A stretch of DNA of 64,000 nt from Actinokineospora bangkokensis (GCF_001940455.1 NZ_MKQR01000004.1:67623-131622); one strand, 5' to 3'; positions 44,612-53,306 are shown, numbered from the stretch's first letter. The notes: generated by a model from the sequence alone, not told the origin. Numbers and translations are program-made.

Positions 44612-46063
44612 GTGACTGAGGAAAGCTTCCAGCACGACACCCACGGCGACGGGACCGGTCCGGCTGAGCTCTCCCTCGGTGAACTCGAACTGGAGGAGCG
44701 CTCGTCGCTGCGCCGGATCACCGGCCTGTCGACCGAGCTCGAGGACATCACCGAGGTCGAGTACCGGCAGCTCCGCCTGGAGCGCGTGGTGCTCGTCGGG
44801 GTGTGGACCGAGGGCACCGCGCTCGAGTCGGAGTCCAGCCTGGCCGAGCTGGCCCGGCTGGCCGAGACCGCGGGCTCGGAGGTGCTCGACGGCCTCATCC
44901 AGCGCCGCGACAAGCCCGACCCGGCGACCTACGTCGGCTCCGGCAAGGTCGGTGAGCTGGCCGAGGTCGTGCGCGCGTCCGGCGCCGACACCGTCATCTG
45001 CGACGGTGAGCTGTCCCCGTCGCAGCTGCAGCAGCTGGAGGCGCGGCTCAAGGTCAAGGTCATCGACCGCACCGCGCTCATCCTGGACATCTTCGCCCAG
45101 CACGCCCGCTCGCGGGAGGGCAAGGCGCAGGTGGAGCTGGCCCAGTTGCAGTACCTGCTCCCGCGCCTGCGCGGGTGGGGCGCCACGCTGTCCCGGCAGG
45201 CCGGTGGTCGCGCCGGTGGCGGCAACGGCGGCGTGGGTCTGCGCGGCCCCGGTGAGACCAAGATCGAGACCGACCGGCGGCGGATTCGCGCCAAGATCTC
45301 CAAGCTGCGCCGCGACATCAAGGACATGTCCACCATCCGCGACACCAAGCGCGGGCGGCGGGTGGCCAACGACGTGCCGAGCGTGGCCATCGCCGGCTAC
45401 ACCAACGCGGGCAAGTCCAGTCTGCTCAACGCGCTGACCGGCGCGGGCGTGCTGGTGGAGGACGCGCTGTTCGCCACCCTGGACGCCACCACCCGGCGCA
45501 CCCAGACCCCCGAGGGCACCGGCTTCACCCTGACCGACACCGTCGGGTTCGTCCGGCACCTGCCGCACCAGCTGGTCGAGGCATTCCGCTCCACGCTGGA
45601 CGAGGTGGCCGACGCCGACCTCATCCTGCACGTGGTGGACGGCTCCGACCCGATGCCGGAGTGGCAGGTCCAGGCGGTGCGCGAGGTCCTCAACGACATC
45701 GGTGAGCGCCGCGAGCAGGCCATGCCCGCGGAGCTGATCGTGGTCAACAAGGTGGACGCGGCCGGTGAGCTGGCGCTGGCCAGGCTGCGCCACCTGCTGC
45801 CCGGGGCGGTGTTCGTCTCCGCGCACACCGGCCAGGGGATCGAGCAGCTGCGCGAGCGCGTGGCCGAGCTGATCCCGCGGCCGGACGTCGAGGTCGACGT
45901 GCTCATCCCCTACGACCGGGGTGAGCTGGTGGCCCGCGTGCACCGCGACGGCGAGGTGCTCTCCGAGGAGCACACCGAGTCCGGCACCGCGCTGCACGCC
46001 AAGGTCAAGGCCGACCTCGCGGGCGCCCTGGAGCAGTTCGCCGTCCACCGCACCCGCGCCTGA
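44612..46063 (+). CDS. hflX: GTPase HflX
   Basis: HflX binds the large ribosomal subunit and rescues or splits stalled ribosomes under stress. The 483 residues comprise the N-terminal HflX domain (VGSGKVGELAEVVRASGADTVICDGELSPSQ-type region), a glycine-rich coiled-coil linker (AGGRAGGGNGGVGLRGPGETK) and the G domain with GYTNAGKSSL (G1), DTVGFV (G3) and VVNKVD (G4). It is longer than E. coli HflX because of an acidic N-terminal extension. The GTG start lies about 88 nt after the regulator stop. Confidence 0.95.
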   Translation: MTEESFQHDTHGDGTGPAELSLGELELEERSSLRRITGLSTELEDITEVEYRQLRLERVVLVGVWTEGTALESESSLAELARLAETAGSEVLDGLIQRRDKPDPATYVGSGKVGELAEVVRASGADTVICDGELSPSQLQQLEARLKVKVIDRTALILDIFAQHARSREGKAQVELAQLQYLLPRLRGWGATLSRQAGGRAGGGNGGVGLRGPGETKIETDRRRIRAKISKLRRDIKDMSTIRDTKRGRRVANDVPSVAIAGYTNAGKSSLLNALTGAGVLVEDALFATLDATTRRTQTPEGTGFTLTDTVGFVRHLPHQLVEAFRSTLDEVADADLILHVVDGSDPMPEWQVQAVREVLNDIGERREQAMPAELIVVNKVDAAGELALARLRHLLPGAVFVSAHTGQGIEQLRERVAELIPRPDVEVDVLIPYDRGELVARVHRDGEVLSEEHTESGTALHAKVKADLAGALEQFAVHRTRA

Positions 46064-46071
46064 CCGGCCCG

Positions 46072-47142
46072 GTGCCGCTCGTCCGGACACCGGTGCGGGC
46101 GCTCCTCGCCGCCGCGGCGGTGGCACTCGCCGTGCCACTGCCCGCGGCCGCGCAGGGGCAGCCCGCGCCGGTGGACGCCTGCACGACCTCGGACAAGAGG
46201 CTCGGTGAGCTGTCCGGCCTCGTCTCCGATGGCGAGCGCTGGTTCGCCGTCAACGACGGCGGCACCCGGTCGCAGGTGTTCGTGCTCGACCCGCGGACGT
46301 GCGCGGTCGAGCGGGTGATCTCCGGTCCCGTCGACCCCTACGACGTGGAGGACCTGGCGCGCGGGGCGGACGGCACCTTCTGGCTGTCCGACACGGGGGA
46401 CAACAACCGCAAGCGCGAGACAGTGGCGCTCATCGCCCTCACCCCCGCCGGGAAGACGACCCTGCACCGCCTGACCTACCCGGACGGTCCACACGACACC
46501 GAGGCGCTGCTGCTCGCCAAGGACGGCACGCCCTACCTCGTGGCCAAGAGCCCGTTCGGCGTGTCCGACGTCTACCGCCCGGCCGGTCCACTGGCGACGC
46601 CCGGGCCCACCGCGCTCGAACACCTCGGCGCGCTCACCGTCGACAGCACCACCACCCAAGGCGGCCCCGTCGCGCCCTCGATCGGGTCGATGGCCGTGAC
46701 CGGGGGATCTGTCAGCGCCGATGGGACGGTCGTCGCGCTGCGCACCTACACCGACGCCTACCTGTTCGCCGCACCGGACGGGGACGTCGGCGCCGCGCTG
46801 CTCCAGGGCGAGCCGGTGCGCATCCCGCTGCCCGGGGAGAAGCAGGGCGAGGCCATCGCGCTGCAACCGGACGGGTCGCTGGTCTCGGCCTCGGAGGGCG
46901 TGGGCGAGCCGGTGAAGGTCGTCGCGGGCGCCACGGCACTGCTGGCGGGCGACAAGCCGGAGGACGACCAGCAGCGCGCCGGGGCGACCCCCGGGACGGC
47001 CGCGCCCGCGAGCGACCAGCCCCGGGCGGCCGCGAACGGCAGCAGCGGGTTGTCCACGATCCCGGCGCTCGGCGTGACCGGGGTGGTCGTGGCCGGGATC
47101 CTCTACCTCATGCACCGCCGGGCCGCGCGCAAGCGCGGCTGA
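46072..47142 (+). CDS. Secreted, C-terminally membrane-anchored beta-propeller-like protein
   Basis: This 356-residue exported protein has a signal peptide at 1-27 (hydrophobic core ALLAAAAVALAVPLP, cleavage after AAA). A repetitive all-beta domain (about 30-290) follows, with blades such as RWFAVNDGG, TFWLSDTGDNN and TPYLVAKSPF, then a Pro/Ala/Gln linker, one transmembrane helix (about 323-345) and a basic tail RRAARKRG. I do not recognise a named family; the fold is inferred. It follows hflX by 8 nt and ends 11 nt from the convergent lexA stop. A large membrane protein gene occupies this place in mycobacteria (from memory). Confidence 0.75.
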   Translation: MPLVRTPVRALLAAAAVALAVPLPAAAQGQPAPVDACTTSDKRLGELSGLVSDGERWFAVNDGGTRSQVFVLDPRTCAVERVISGPVDPYDVEDLARGADGTFWLSDTGDNNRKRETVALIALTPAGKTTLHRLTYPDGPHDTEALLLAKDGTPYLVAKSPFGVSDVYRPAGPLATPGPTALEHLGALTVDSTTTQGGPVAPSIGSMAVTGGSVSADGTVVALRTYTDAYLFAAPDGDVGAALLQGEPVRIPLPGEKQGEAIALQPDGSLVSASEGVGEPVKVVAGATALLAGDKPEDDQQRAGATPGTAAPASDQPRAAANGSSGLSTIPALGVTGVVVAGILYLMHRRAARKRG

Positions 47143-47153
47143 CGGCGCCGGTC

Positions 47154-47999
47154 TCAGAGCCTGCGCAGGACCGCGACGACCTTGCCGAGGATGGTCGCCT
47201 CGTCGCCGGGGATCGGCTCGTAGGCGTCGTTGTGCGGCATCAGCCACACGTGCCCGTCGCGCCGCTTGAACGTCTTCACCGTGGCCTCGCCGTCGATCAT
47301 CGCGGCCACGATGTCGCCGTTGTCCGCGGTCGGCTGCTGGCGCACCACGACCCAGTCGTCGTTGGCGATGGCGGCGTCGATCATGGAGTCACCGGCCACC
47401 TTGAGCATGAACAGCGACCCCTCGCCGACCAGCTCCTTCGGCAGCGGGAAGACGTCCTCCACCGCCTGCTCGGCCAGGATCGGGCCACCGGCGGCGATCC
47501 GGCCCACCACCGGCACGTAGGTGGGCCTGGGGCCCTGGTCGCCCTGCTCGATGAGCACCGGCGACACCTGCTCGCCGCGCAGCTGGGCGGGCGTGGCGTC
47601 GGCGGGCAGCACGCCGATGGCGCGCGGCCGGTTGGGGTCGCGGCGCAGGTAGCCCTTCTCCTCCAGCGCCCGCAGCTGGTAGGCCACCGAGGAGGTGGAG
47701 GTCAGGCCCACGGCCTCACCGATCTCGCGCACGCTGGGCGGGTAGCCGAAGCGCTGCACCCAGGAGCGGATGACCTCCAGCACCTGGCGCTGGCGCAGCG
47801 GCAGCTCCGCGCCGTCGGACGTCTGGTCGAGCTCGGGGAAGCTGCGCACGTTGCCCCCCGTCAACGGCTTCCTCTTCGGCGCCCCCGAGGGCTTCCGACC
47901 TCCTGTGCCTGCCACTGCTGTGCCTCCCTGCGCGCCGGCGCCCGCCTGCGGCGCCGGTGGAGCCTGAGCCGATCGCGGGTCGATCGCCTTCTCGATCAT
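47154..47999 (-). CDS. lexA: SOS repressor LexA
   Basis: LexA represses DNA-damage genes until RecA filaments provoke its self-cleavage. This 281-residue form has a disordered N-terminus, a winged-helix domain ([33 protein letters not shown]), the cleavage bond Ala170-Gly171 in GRIAAGGPI, and the catalytic Ser205 (GDSM) and Lys242 (TVKTFK). The ATG at 47999 lies 11 nt after a -10 (TACCGT), giving an almost leaderless mRNA. A GTG at 47915 has GGGAGG 7 nt upstream and would give 253 residues, closer to family length; both are credible. A LexA box covers its -35. Confidence 0.96.
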   Translation of the reverse strand: MIEKAIDPRSAQAPPAPQAGAGAQGGTAVAGTGGRKPSGAPKRKPLTGGNVRSFPELDQTSDGAELPLRQRQVLEVIRSWVQRFGYPPSVREIGEAVGLTSTSSVAYQLRALEEKGYLRRDPNRPRAIGVLPADATPAQLRGEQVSPVLIEQGDQGPRPTYVPVVGRIAAGGPILAEQAVEDVFPLPKELVGEGSLFMLKVAGDSMIDAAIANDDWVVVRQQPTADNGDIVAAMIDGEATVKTFKRRDGHVWLMPHNDAYEPIPGDEATILGKVVAVLRRL

Positions 48000-48010
48000 C
48001 TCCGGGGTCG

Positions 48011-48051
48011 ACGGTAGCCCGCCGACCTGCGCAGATCAAACACCTGTTCGA
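48011..48051 (-). promoter_or_regulatory. lexA promoter with LexA box
   Basis: On the minus strand TCGAACAGGTGTTTGA (48036-48051) overlaps the -35 TTGATC; a 17-nt spacer and TACCGT (-10) follow. One base differs from the perfect palindrome. This gives LexA autoregulation. Confidence 0.85.
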
Positions 48052-48111
48052 GCGACACGCCGGGGCGGTCTGGAATTCCCGCCGCGTTCGGTGGTACACA
48101 TTCGCACGGAC

Positions 48112-48133
48112 GTTCGATCGAACGGTAGTTCGA
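48112..48133 (+). promoter_or_regulatory. LexA box overlapping the LysM-gene leader
   Basis: TCGAACGGTAGTTCGA (48118-48133) is a perfect LexA box. A second palindrome, GTTCGATCGAAC (48112-48123), overlaps its left half. The box ends 10 nt before the ATG and runs into the Shine-Dalgarno (GAGGAGG). Confidence 0.9.
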
Positions 48134-48143
48134 GGAGGCAGCG

Positions 48144-48641
48144 ATGGCAGCACCGCTGACGTCGGAGATCGCGGGCGCGGGCACCCCGGTGGAGACCGCG
48201 GGCCCGCCGCCGCGACCCGCCCTGCGCGCGGTCACCGCCACGCGGGAGCAGGCACCGGCGCGCCCGGGTCGCCGGGTCGGCCGGGGCAGGCTCCGCCCGC
48301 CGACCCGCCGCGCCCCGGTCGGCGCCCAGCACCTGCTCGGCGCCTCCCGCTGCGCCCGGCGCAGGCCGGTCCCGGTCGCGGCCCTGGTCGGGCTCGCGGG
48401 CGTGGTGGCCGCCGCCGTCGTGGGCCTCGGCGCGTTCGCCGGGTCGGTCGCGGGCGCCGACGTGCCGCGCACGACCACGGTGGTCCGGGTGCAGCCCGGC
48501 GAGACGCTGTCCGGGCTCGCCGAGCGGATGGCGCCGGGCAGCGACACCGCCGCGGTGGTCGACCGGATCCGCGAGCTGAACGCGCTGCCGGACGGGTCGA
48601 TCCGCTCGGGCCAGCCGCTCACCGTCCCCTTCTCCGGCTGA
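48144..48641 (+). CDS. SOS-controlled LysM membrane protein
   Basis: This 165-residue protein has a basic, Pro-rich cytoplasmic N-terminus (about 1-75), one transmembrane helix (VAALVGLAGVVAAAVVGLGAFAG) and an outer LysM domain (VVRVQPGETLSGLAERM ... SGQPLTVPF) that binds peptidoglycan. It is divergent from lexA with a perfect LexA box, the layout of M. tuberculosis Rv2719c (ChiZ), a damage-induced protein that delays division. By analogy it is a candidate SOS division inhibitor. The ATG follows GAGGAGG. Confidence 0.88.
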   Translation: MAAPLTSEIAGAGTPVETAGPPPRPALRAVTATREQAPARPGRRVGRGRLRPPTRRAPVGAQHLLGASRCARRRPVPVAALVGLAGVVAAAVVGLGAFAGSVAGADVPRTTTVVRVQPGETLSGLAERMAPGSDTAAVVDRIRELNALPDGSIRSGQPLTVPFSG

Positions 48642-48651
48642 CGGCCTGCCC

Positions 48652-48696
48652 GGGGCGCCAAGGACTACCGGGCGCACCACCGCCCTCGGGCGCCCC
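48652..48696 (+). terminator. Possible terminator after the LysM gene
   Basis: GGGGCGCC pairs with GGCGCCCC, and an inner GGGCG/CGCCC pair shortens the loop. It begins 10 nt after the stop. Confidence 0.5.
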
Positions 48697-48699
48697 AGC

Positions 48700-49028
48700 G
48701 TTCCCGCGCGTACCACGCGCACCACCGCTCACGGGCGGCGCTACCTGCGGATCCGTCCTGTTCGGACGGTGCACCGCCACGCTCCGCATGATCGACATCA
48801 CCCCGCGCGCCCGGGTGGCGCGTGTCACTCCGTCGGGCGATTCACCGTGCGTGGTCGGCCGCCGTCGACAGTCCGTTGTCGACCCGTGACGCCTTCTCGC
48901 GTGTGGGCAGGTCGATGACGGGTACGCCGCCGTCGACCTACCGCCGCACCCTGTTCACCCAGGTCACGTACGCGCAACGGTGCTCACGCAGGGTGAGTTC
49001 CGGCGCCAAGTCGATGCCTACCCCGGGT
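48700..49028. other. Long non-coding stretch between the LysM gene and nrdR
   Basis: The gap runs from 48642 to 49216. Its first two thirds hold no credible gene. A small hairpin CCGTCC-TGTTC-GGACGG lies near 48755, and CACCACCG-type words recur. I looked for a cobalamin riboswitch, because nrdJ is B12-dependent, and did not find its core. The last third is the nrdR control region. Confidence 0.5.
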
Positions 49029-49057
49029 TTGCCCCCACTGGTGTCTACCCCTAGGGT
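49029..49057 (+). promoter_or_regulatory. nrdR-nrdJ promoter
   Basis: TTGCCC (49029-49034), a 17-nt spacer and TAGGGT (49052-49057) form a clear sigma70-type promoter. It leaves a leader of about 150 nt. Confidence 0.6.
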
Positions 49058-49060
49058 TCA

Positions 49061-49076
49061 CCACAACATCTGGTAG
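49061..49076 (+). promoter_or_regulatory. Candidate NrdR box at the transcription start
   Basis: CCACAACATCTGGTAG resembles actinobacterial NrdR boxes (core ACATCTAGT) and lies on the expected +1. NrdR sites normally come in pairs about 31 nt apart. I see only a poor second copy (ending CAGGTAG) 29 nt downstream. Confidence 0.4.
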
Positions 49077-49091
49077 TTACACCCGTGTAAG

Positions 49092-49143
49092 TAGTCCACA
49101 GGTAGGGGCAGTTGCCCACACCCTGTGCACAGGGTTGTCCACA
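49092..49143 (+). promoter_or_regulatory. Cluster of DnaA boxes in the nrdR leader
   Basis: TAGTCCACA (49092), TTGCCCACA (49112) and TTGTCCACA (49135) are all on the same strand. The third is a perfect actinobacterial DnaA box and the others are 8/9. A weaker CTGTGCACA lies between the last two. They stand 75-125 nt before nrdR. Confidence 0.7.
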
Positions 49144-49216
49144 GGTTGATCACCAAGCGTGGTCGATGAGCGGGTACCAGGTGGGGGCCAGGACGTGAGG
49201 AAGAGGGGTGGGGCCG

Positions 49217-49693
49217 GTGCGGTGTCCGTTCTGCCGGCACGCCGACTCGCGGGTCGTGGACTCGCGCGAGGTCGACGACGGCCAGGCCATCCGGCGCAGG
49301 AGGTCCTGCCCGGAGTGCGGCCGCCGGTTCACCACCGTCGAGGAGGCCGTGCTCGCGGTCGTGAAGCGGTCCGGGGTCACCGAGCCGTTCAGCCGGGACA
49401 AGGTCATCCGCGGGGTCGCGCGCGCCTGCCAGGGGCGCCCGGTCAACGAGGACCAGCTGCAGCAGCTCGCGCAGCGGGTCGAGGAGGCCATCCGCTCGCA
49501 GGGCAGCGCCGAGATCCCCAGCCACGAGGTCGGGCTGGCGATCCTCGGACCGCTGCGCGAGCTCGACGGGGTGGCGTACCTGCGGTTCGCGAGCGTGTAC
49601 CGGTCCTTCTCCTCCGTCGACGACTTCGAGAAGGAGATCGCCGACCTGCGCGCCGCCATGGCGCAGCGGGCGGCAGGGCCGGATGAGCGGTAA
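49217..49693 (+). CDS. nrdR: Ribonucleotide reductase repressor NrdR
   Basis: NrdR senses the ATP/dATP ratio and represses ribonucleotide reductase genes. The 158 residues begin with the zinc ribbon (CPFC ... [10 protein letters not shown]), followed by the ATP-cone ([24 protein letters not shown]). The GTG at 49217 (VRCPFC) is preferred because the family starts right before CPFC; a GTG three codons upstream has slightly better Shine-Dalgarno spacing. It shares its promoter with nrdJ, which it should control. Confidence 0.95.
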   Translation: MRCPFCRHADSRVVDSREVDDGQAIRRRRSCPECGRRFTTVEEAVLAVVKRSGVTEPFSRDKVIRGVARACQGRPVNEDQLQQLAQRVEEAIRSQGSAEIPSHEVGLAILGPLRELDGVAYLRFASVYRSFSSVDDFEKEIADLRAAMAQRAAGPDER

Positions 49694-49841
49694 GCGCGGC
49701 AAGTGGCGGCGCAGCGGTGCGCCGGGCCGCCCCGGTGGGGGCGCGAGCAGGGGCAAGGACAGCACGGGGGCGACGCGGACGGCGGGGACGGCGGCCGTGG
49801 CCACAGCACAGCAGCGGACTGACGAACGAGAGGGACCGGTC

Positions 49842-52652
49842 ATGACCGAGACCGTCGAGACCACGGCCGAGCGCGGCGGGGCACCGCGCCAGCGGCTGCG
49901 GGTGGAGCGCGTGCACACGACCGAGGGGGTGCACCCCTACGACGAGGTCACCTGGGAGCTGCGCGACGTCGTGATGACCAACTGGCGCGACGGGTCGGTG
50001 AACTTCGAGCAGCGCGGCGTGGAGTTCCCCTCGACCTGGTCGGTCAACGCGACCAACATCGTGACCAGCAAGTACTTCCGCGGCGCCGTGGGCTCGGACA
50101 AGCGGGAGAAGTCGCTGCGCCAGCTCATCGACCGGGTGGTGGGCAAGTACGTCGCCGCCGGTGTCGAGCACGGCTACTTCGGCTCGCCGCAGGACGCCGA
50201 GGTGTTCGAGCACGAGCTGACCTACATGCTGCTGCACCAGGTGTTCAGCTTCAACTCCCCGGTCTGGTTCAACGTCGGCACCGCCTCCCCGCAGCAGGTC
50301 AGCGCGTGCTTCATCCTGTCGGTCGACGACACGATGGACTCGATCCTCAACTGGTACAAGGAAGAGGGCCTGATCTTCAAGGGCGGGTCGGGCGCGGGCC
50401 TGAACCTGTCCCGCATCCGGTCGTCGAAGGAGCTGCTGTCCTCCGGCGGCACCGCCTCCGGCCCGGTCTCGTTCATGCGCGGCGCCGACGCCTCCGCGGG
50501 CACCATCAAGTCCGGTGGCGCCACCCGGCGCGCGGCGAAGATGGTCGTCCTCGACGTGGACCACCCCGACGTCGAGGAGTTCATCGAGACCAAGGCCAAG
50601 GAGGAGAAGAAGATCCGCGTGCTGCGCGACGCGGGCTTCGACATGGACCTCGGCGGCGCCGACATCACCTCGGTGCAGTACCAGAACGCCAACAACTCCA
50701 TCCGGGTCTCCGACGAGTTCATGCACGCGGTGCAGACCGGCGGCGAGTTCGGCCTGCGCTCGCGCACCACGCACGAGGTCATCGAGCGCGTCGACGCCAA
50801 GCAGCTGTTCCGCAAGCTGTCCCAGGCCGCCTGGGAGTGCGCCGACCCCGGCATCCAGTACGACGACACGATCAACGCCTGGCACACCTGCCCCGAGTCG
50901 GGCCGGATCACCGCGTCGAACCCGTGCAGCGAGTACATGCACCTGGACAACTCCAGCTGCAACCTGGCGTCGCTGAACCTGCTCAAGTTCCTGCGCGAGG
51001 ACGGCACCTTCGACGCCGAGCGGTTCGCCAAGGCCGTCGAGCTGATCATCACCGCGATGGACATCTCGATCTGCTTCGCCGACTTCCCGACCGAGCCGAT
51101 CGCCGACACCACCCGCCGCTTCCGCCAGCTGGGCATCGGCTACGCCAACCTCGGCGCGCTGCTCATGGCCACCGGCCACGCCTACGACTCCGAGGGCGGC
51201 CGGGCGCTGGCCGCGGCGATCTCCTCGCTGATGACCGGCACCGCCTACCGCCGCTCCGCCGAGCTGGCGGGTGCGGTCGGCCCGTACGAGGGCTACGCGC
51301 GCAACGCCGACGCCCACCAGCGCGTCATGCGCAAGCACGCCGCGGCCAACGACCTGGTCCGCACCTACGACCACATCGACTCGCACGTGCAGCGGGTGGC
51401 CACCCGGGAGTGGCAGGAGGCGCTGCGCGTGGGCGCGGCGAACGGCTGGCGCAACGCGCAGGCCTCGGTGATCGCCCCCACCGGCACCATCGGCCTGATG
51501 ATGGACTGCGACACCACCGGCATCGAGCCGGACCTGGCGCTGGTCAAGTTCAAGAAGCTGGTCGGCGGCGGCTCCATGCAGATCGTCAACCAGACCGTGC
51601 CGCGCGCGCTGACCGCCCTGGGCTACCAGGACGAGCAGGTCGAGGCCATCGTCGAGCACATCTCCGAGCACGGCCACGTCGTCGACGCCCCCGGCCTGCG
51701 CCCGGAGCACTACGAGGTGTTCGACTGCGCCATGGGCGAGCGGTCCATCGCGCCGATGGGCCACGTGAAGATGATGGCCGCGGTGCAGCCGTTCGTCTCC
51801 GGCGCCATCTCCAAGACGGTCAACATGCCGGAGTCGGCGACCGTGGAGGACGTCGAGGAGATCTACTACGAGGGCTGGAAGCTGGGCATCAAGGCCCTGG
51901 CGATCTACCGCGACAACTGCAAGGTCGGCCAGCCACTGTCGGCGGGCAAGGGCGGCGCGGCCAAGGCCGAGGCCGAGCCGGAGAAGGTCGTCGAGTACAA
52001 GCCGGTCCGCAAGCGCCTGCCCAAGAAGCGCCCCAGCCAGACCGTGTCGTTCACCGTCGGCGGCGCCGAGGGCTACCTGCACGCGGGCTCCTACCCCGAC
52101 GACGGCCTGGGCGAGATCTTCGTCAAGCTGGGCAAGCAGGGCTCGACCCTGGCCGGGGTGATGGACGCGTTCTCCATGTCGATCTCGGTCGGCCTGCAGT
52201 ACGGCATCCCGCTGGAGTTCTACGTCTCGAAGTTCCAGAACCTGCGCTTCGAGCCCGCGGGCATGACCGACGACCCGGACGTGCGCATCGCCACCAGCGT
52301 CCTGGACTACCTGTTCCGCAGGCTGGCCCTGGACTACCTGCCCTACGACACCCGCGCCCAGCTCGGCATCTTCACCGCCGACGAGCGCTCGGCCCAGGTC
52401 GCCGCCGACTACGGCACCGACGTGGACCTCGAAGCCCTGCGCACCTCGGTCGACGCCACCCCCAGCACCGAGATCGAGCAGGCCGTGGCCGACAAGCCGC
52501 TCAGCGCCGCCCACAGCTCCACCGAGCTGCTGGAGCTGCACCTGGGCAAGGCCGCCGACGCCCCGCTGTGCATGACCTGCGGCACCAAGATGCGCCCCGC
52601 GGGCTCCTGCTACGTCTGCGAGGGCTGCGGCTCCACCTCCGGTTGCAGCTGA
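49842..52652 (+). CDS. nrdJ: Vitamin B12-dependent ribonucleotide reductase (class II)
   Basis: NrdJ makes deoxyribonucleotides using adenosylcobalamin and needs no oxygen. The 936 residues include SACFILSVDDTMDSIL, the active-site NPCSEYMHLDNSSCNLAS with substrate cysteines, the finger loop around APTGTIGLMMDCDTTG, and a C-terminal zinc/redox tail (CMTCGTKMRPAGSCYVCEGCGSTSGCS in parts). The ATG (MTETVETT) follows GAGAGGGA; the frame is open upstream into the end of nrdR but lacks signals. It lies downstream of nrdR in one operon. Confidence 0.96.
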   Translation: MTETVETTAERGGAPRQRLRVERVHTTEGVHPYDEVTWELRDVVMTNWRDGSVNFEQRGVEFPSTWSVNATNIVTSKYFRGAVGSDKREKSLRQLIDRVVGKYVAAGVEHGYFGSPQDAEVFEHELTYMLLHQVFSFNSPVWFNVGTASPQQVSACFILSVDDTMDSILNWYKEEGLIFKGGSGAGLNLSRIRSSKELLSSGGTASGPVSFMRGADASAGTIKSGGATRRAAKMVVLDVDHPDVEEFIETKAKEEKKIRVLRDAGFDMDLGGADITSVQYQNANNSIRVSDEFMHAVQTGGEFGLRSRTTHEVIERVDAKQLFRKLSQAAWECADPGIQYDDTINAWHTCPESGRITASNPCSEYMHLDNSSCNLASLNLLKFLREDGTFDAERFAKAVELIITAMDISICFADFPTEPIADTTRRFRQLGIGYANLGALLMATGHAYDSEGGRALAAAISSLMTGTAYRRSAELAGAVGPYEGYARNADAHQRVMRKHAAANDLVRTYDHIDSHVQRVATREWQEALRVGAANGWRNAQASVIAPTGTIGLMMDCDTTGIEPDLALVKFKKLVGGGSMQIVNQTVPRALTALGYQDEQVEAIVEHISEHGHVVDAPGLRPEHYEVFDCAMGERSIAPMGHVKMMAAVQPFVSGAISKTVNMPESATVEDVEEIYYEGWKLGIKALAIYRDNCKVGQPLSAGKGGAAKAEAEPEKVVEYKPVRKRLPKKRPSQTVSFTVGGAEGYLHAGSYPDDGLGEIFVKLGKQGSTLAGVMDAFSMSISVGLQYGIPLEFYVSKFQNLRFEPAGMTDDPDVRIATSVLDYLFRRLALDYLPYDTRAQLGIFTADERSAQVAADYGTDVDLEALRTSVDATPSTEIEQAVADKPLSAAHSSTELLELHLGKAADAPLCMTCGTKMRPAGSCYVCEGCGSTSGCS

Positions 52653-52664
52653 CCGCAGGACCAC

Positions 52665-52702
52665 GGGAAGGGCGGGGACCGGGAACGGTTCCCGCCCTTC
52701 CC
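52665..52702 (+). terminator. Terminator of nrdR-nrdJ
   Basis: GGGAAGGGCGGG pairs perfectly with CCCGCCCTTCCC over a 14-nt loop, 12 nt after the stop. Confidence 0.88.
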
Positions 52703-52740
52703 CGTCGCGTTGTGTGGTACCGGGAAGTGCTGTCGGTTGG

Positions 52741-52793
52741 TGCATTGCCGGCGGTTCACCGGATGGGCTGAACCGGGATGTGCATTCCCGGCG
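52741..52793. repeat. Direct and inverted repeats upstream of a VOC gene
   Basis: TGCATTGCCGGCG (52741) and TGCATTCCCGGCG (52781) are 13-nt direct repeats exactly 40 nt apart. Between them CGGTTCA and TGAACCG form an inverted repeat with a 10-nt spacer (52752-52775). The layout suggests a regulator-binding region. Confidence 0.6.
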
Positions 52794-52877
52794 AATTCGC
52801 ACCGAGTTGAGCACGGGGTGTGGGGGGTGGGTGCCATCATGTTCACCTCACAGACGACTGGTGTGGAGGTGGTGGCC

Positions 52878-53243
52878 GTGACCGCGAGCTTGGCCATGGT
52901 GAGCTTGGACTGCCCGGACCCGCAGGCGCTGGCGGCCTTCTACGCCGAGCTGCTCGGCTGGAAGGTCGCGGCCAGCGAGCACGAGTACGCGATGATCACC
53001 GACGAGGGGTCCGCGCCGATCGGGTTCGGCCGGGTGGAGGGGTACACCGCCCCGGAGTGGTCGCCGGACAGCGCCGACGCCAAGCGCTACCACCTGGACT
53101 TCTACGTCGACGACCTGGACGGCGGGGAGGCCAGGGCGCTGGAGCTGGGGGCGACCAAGCCGGAGTTCCAGCCCGACCCGGGTTGGCGGGTGCTGCTCGA
53201 CCCGGCGGGGCACCCGTTCTGCCTCTGCGTGCGACGCGGCTGA
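52878..53243 (+). CDS. Single-domain VOC (glyoxalase-like) protein
   Basis: This 121-residue single-module VOC protein has the pattern LDCPDPQALAAFYAELLGW, the mid-domain RYHLDFYVDDLDG and the end motif LLDPAGHPFCLCV. Unlike the two tandem VOC genes near 8 kb it has one module, so it probably works as a dimer. The GTG at 52878 has GGAGG 8 nt upstream; an ATG at 52839 is the alternative. The upstream repeats suggest specific regulation. The ligand is unknown. Confidence 0.82.
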   Translation: MTASLAMVSLDCPDPQALAAFYAELLGWKVAASEHEYAMITDEGSAPIGFGRVEGYTAPEWSPDSADAKRYHLDFYVDDLDGGEARALELGATKPEFQPDPGWRVLLDPAGHPFCLCVRRG

Positions 53244-53255
53244 GACCGCTCGACC

Positions 53256-53296
53256 AACGCCGGTGCCCGCCCCTGCCGGGGGTGGGCACCGGCGTT
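53256..53296. terminator. Bidirectional terminator
   Basis: AACGCCGGTGCCCGCCCC pairs with its complement (one G-T wobble) around a short loop, between the VOC gene and the convergent DUF2293 gene. Confidence 0.88.
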
Positions 53297-53306
53297 CTGC
53301 ATGTGT

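Noticed and set aside
48642-49216. Cobalamin riboswitch before B12-dependent nrdJ
   Set aside because: I searched for the B12-box and the conserved core with its GCCACTG element on both strands and found no acceptable match.
49443-52814. Open frame of more than 1100 codons antisense to nrdR-nrdJ
   Set aside because: It is a mirror of strongly conserved NrdJ codons; there is no start signal and no protein motif.
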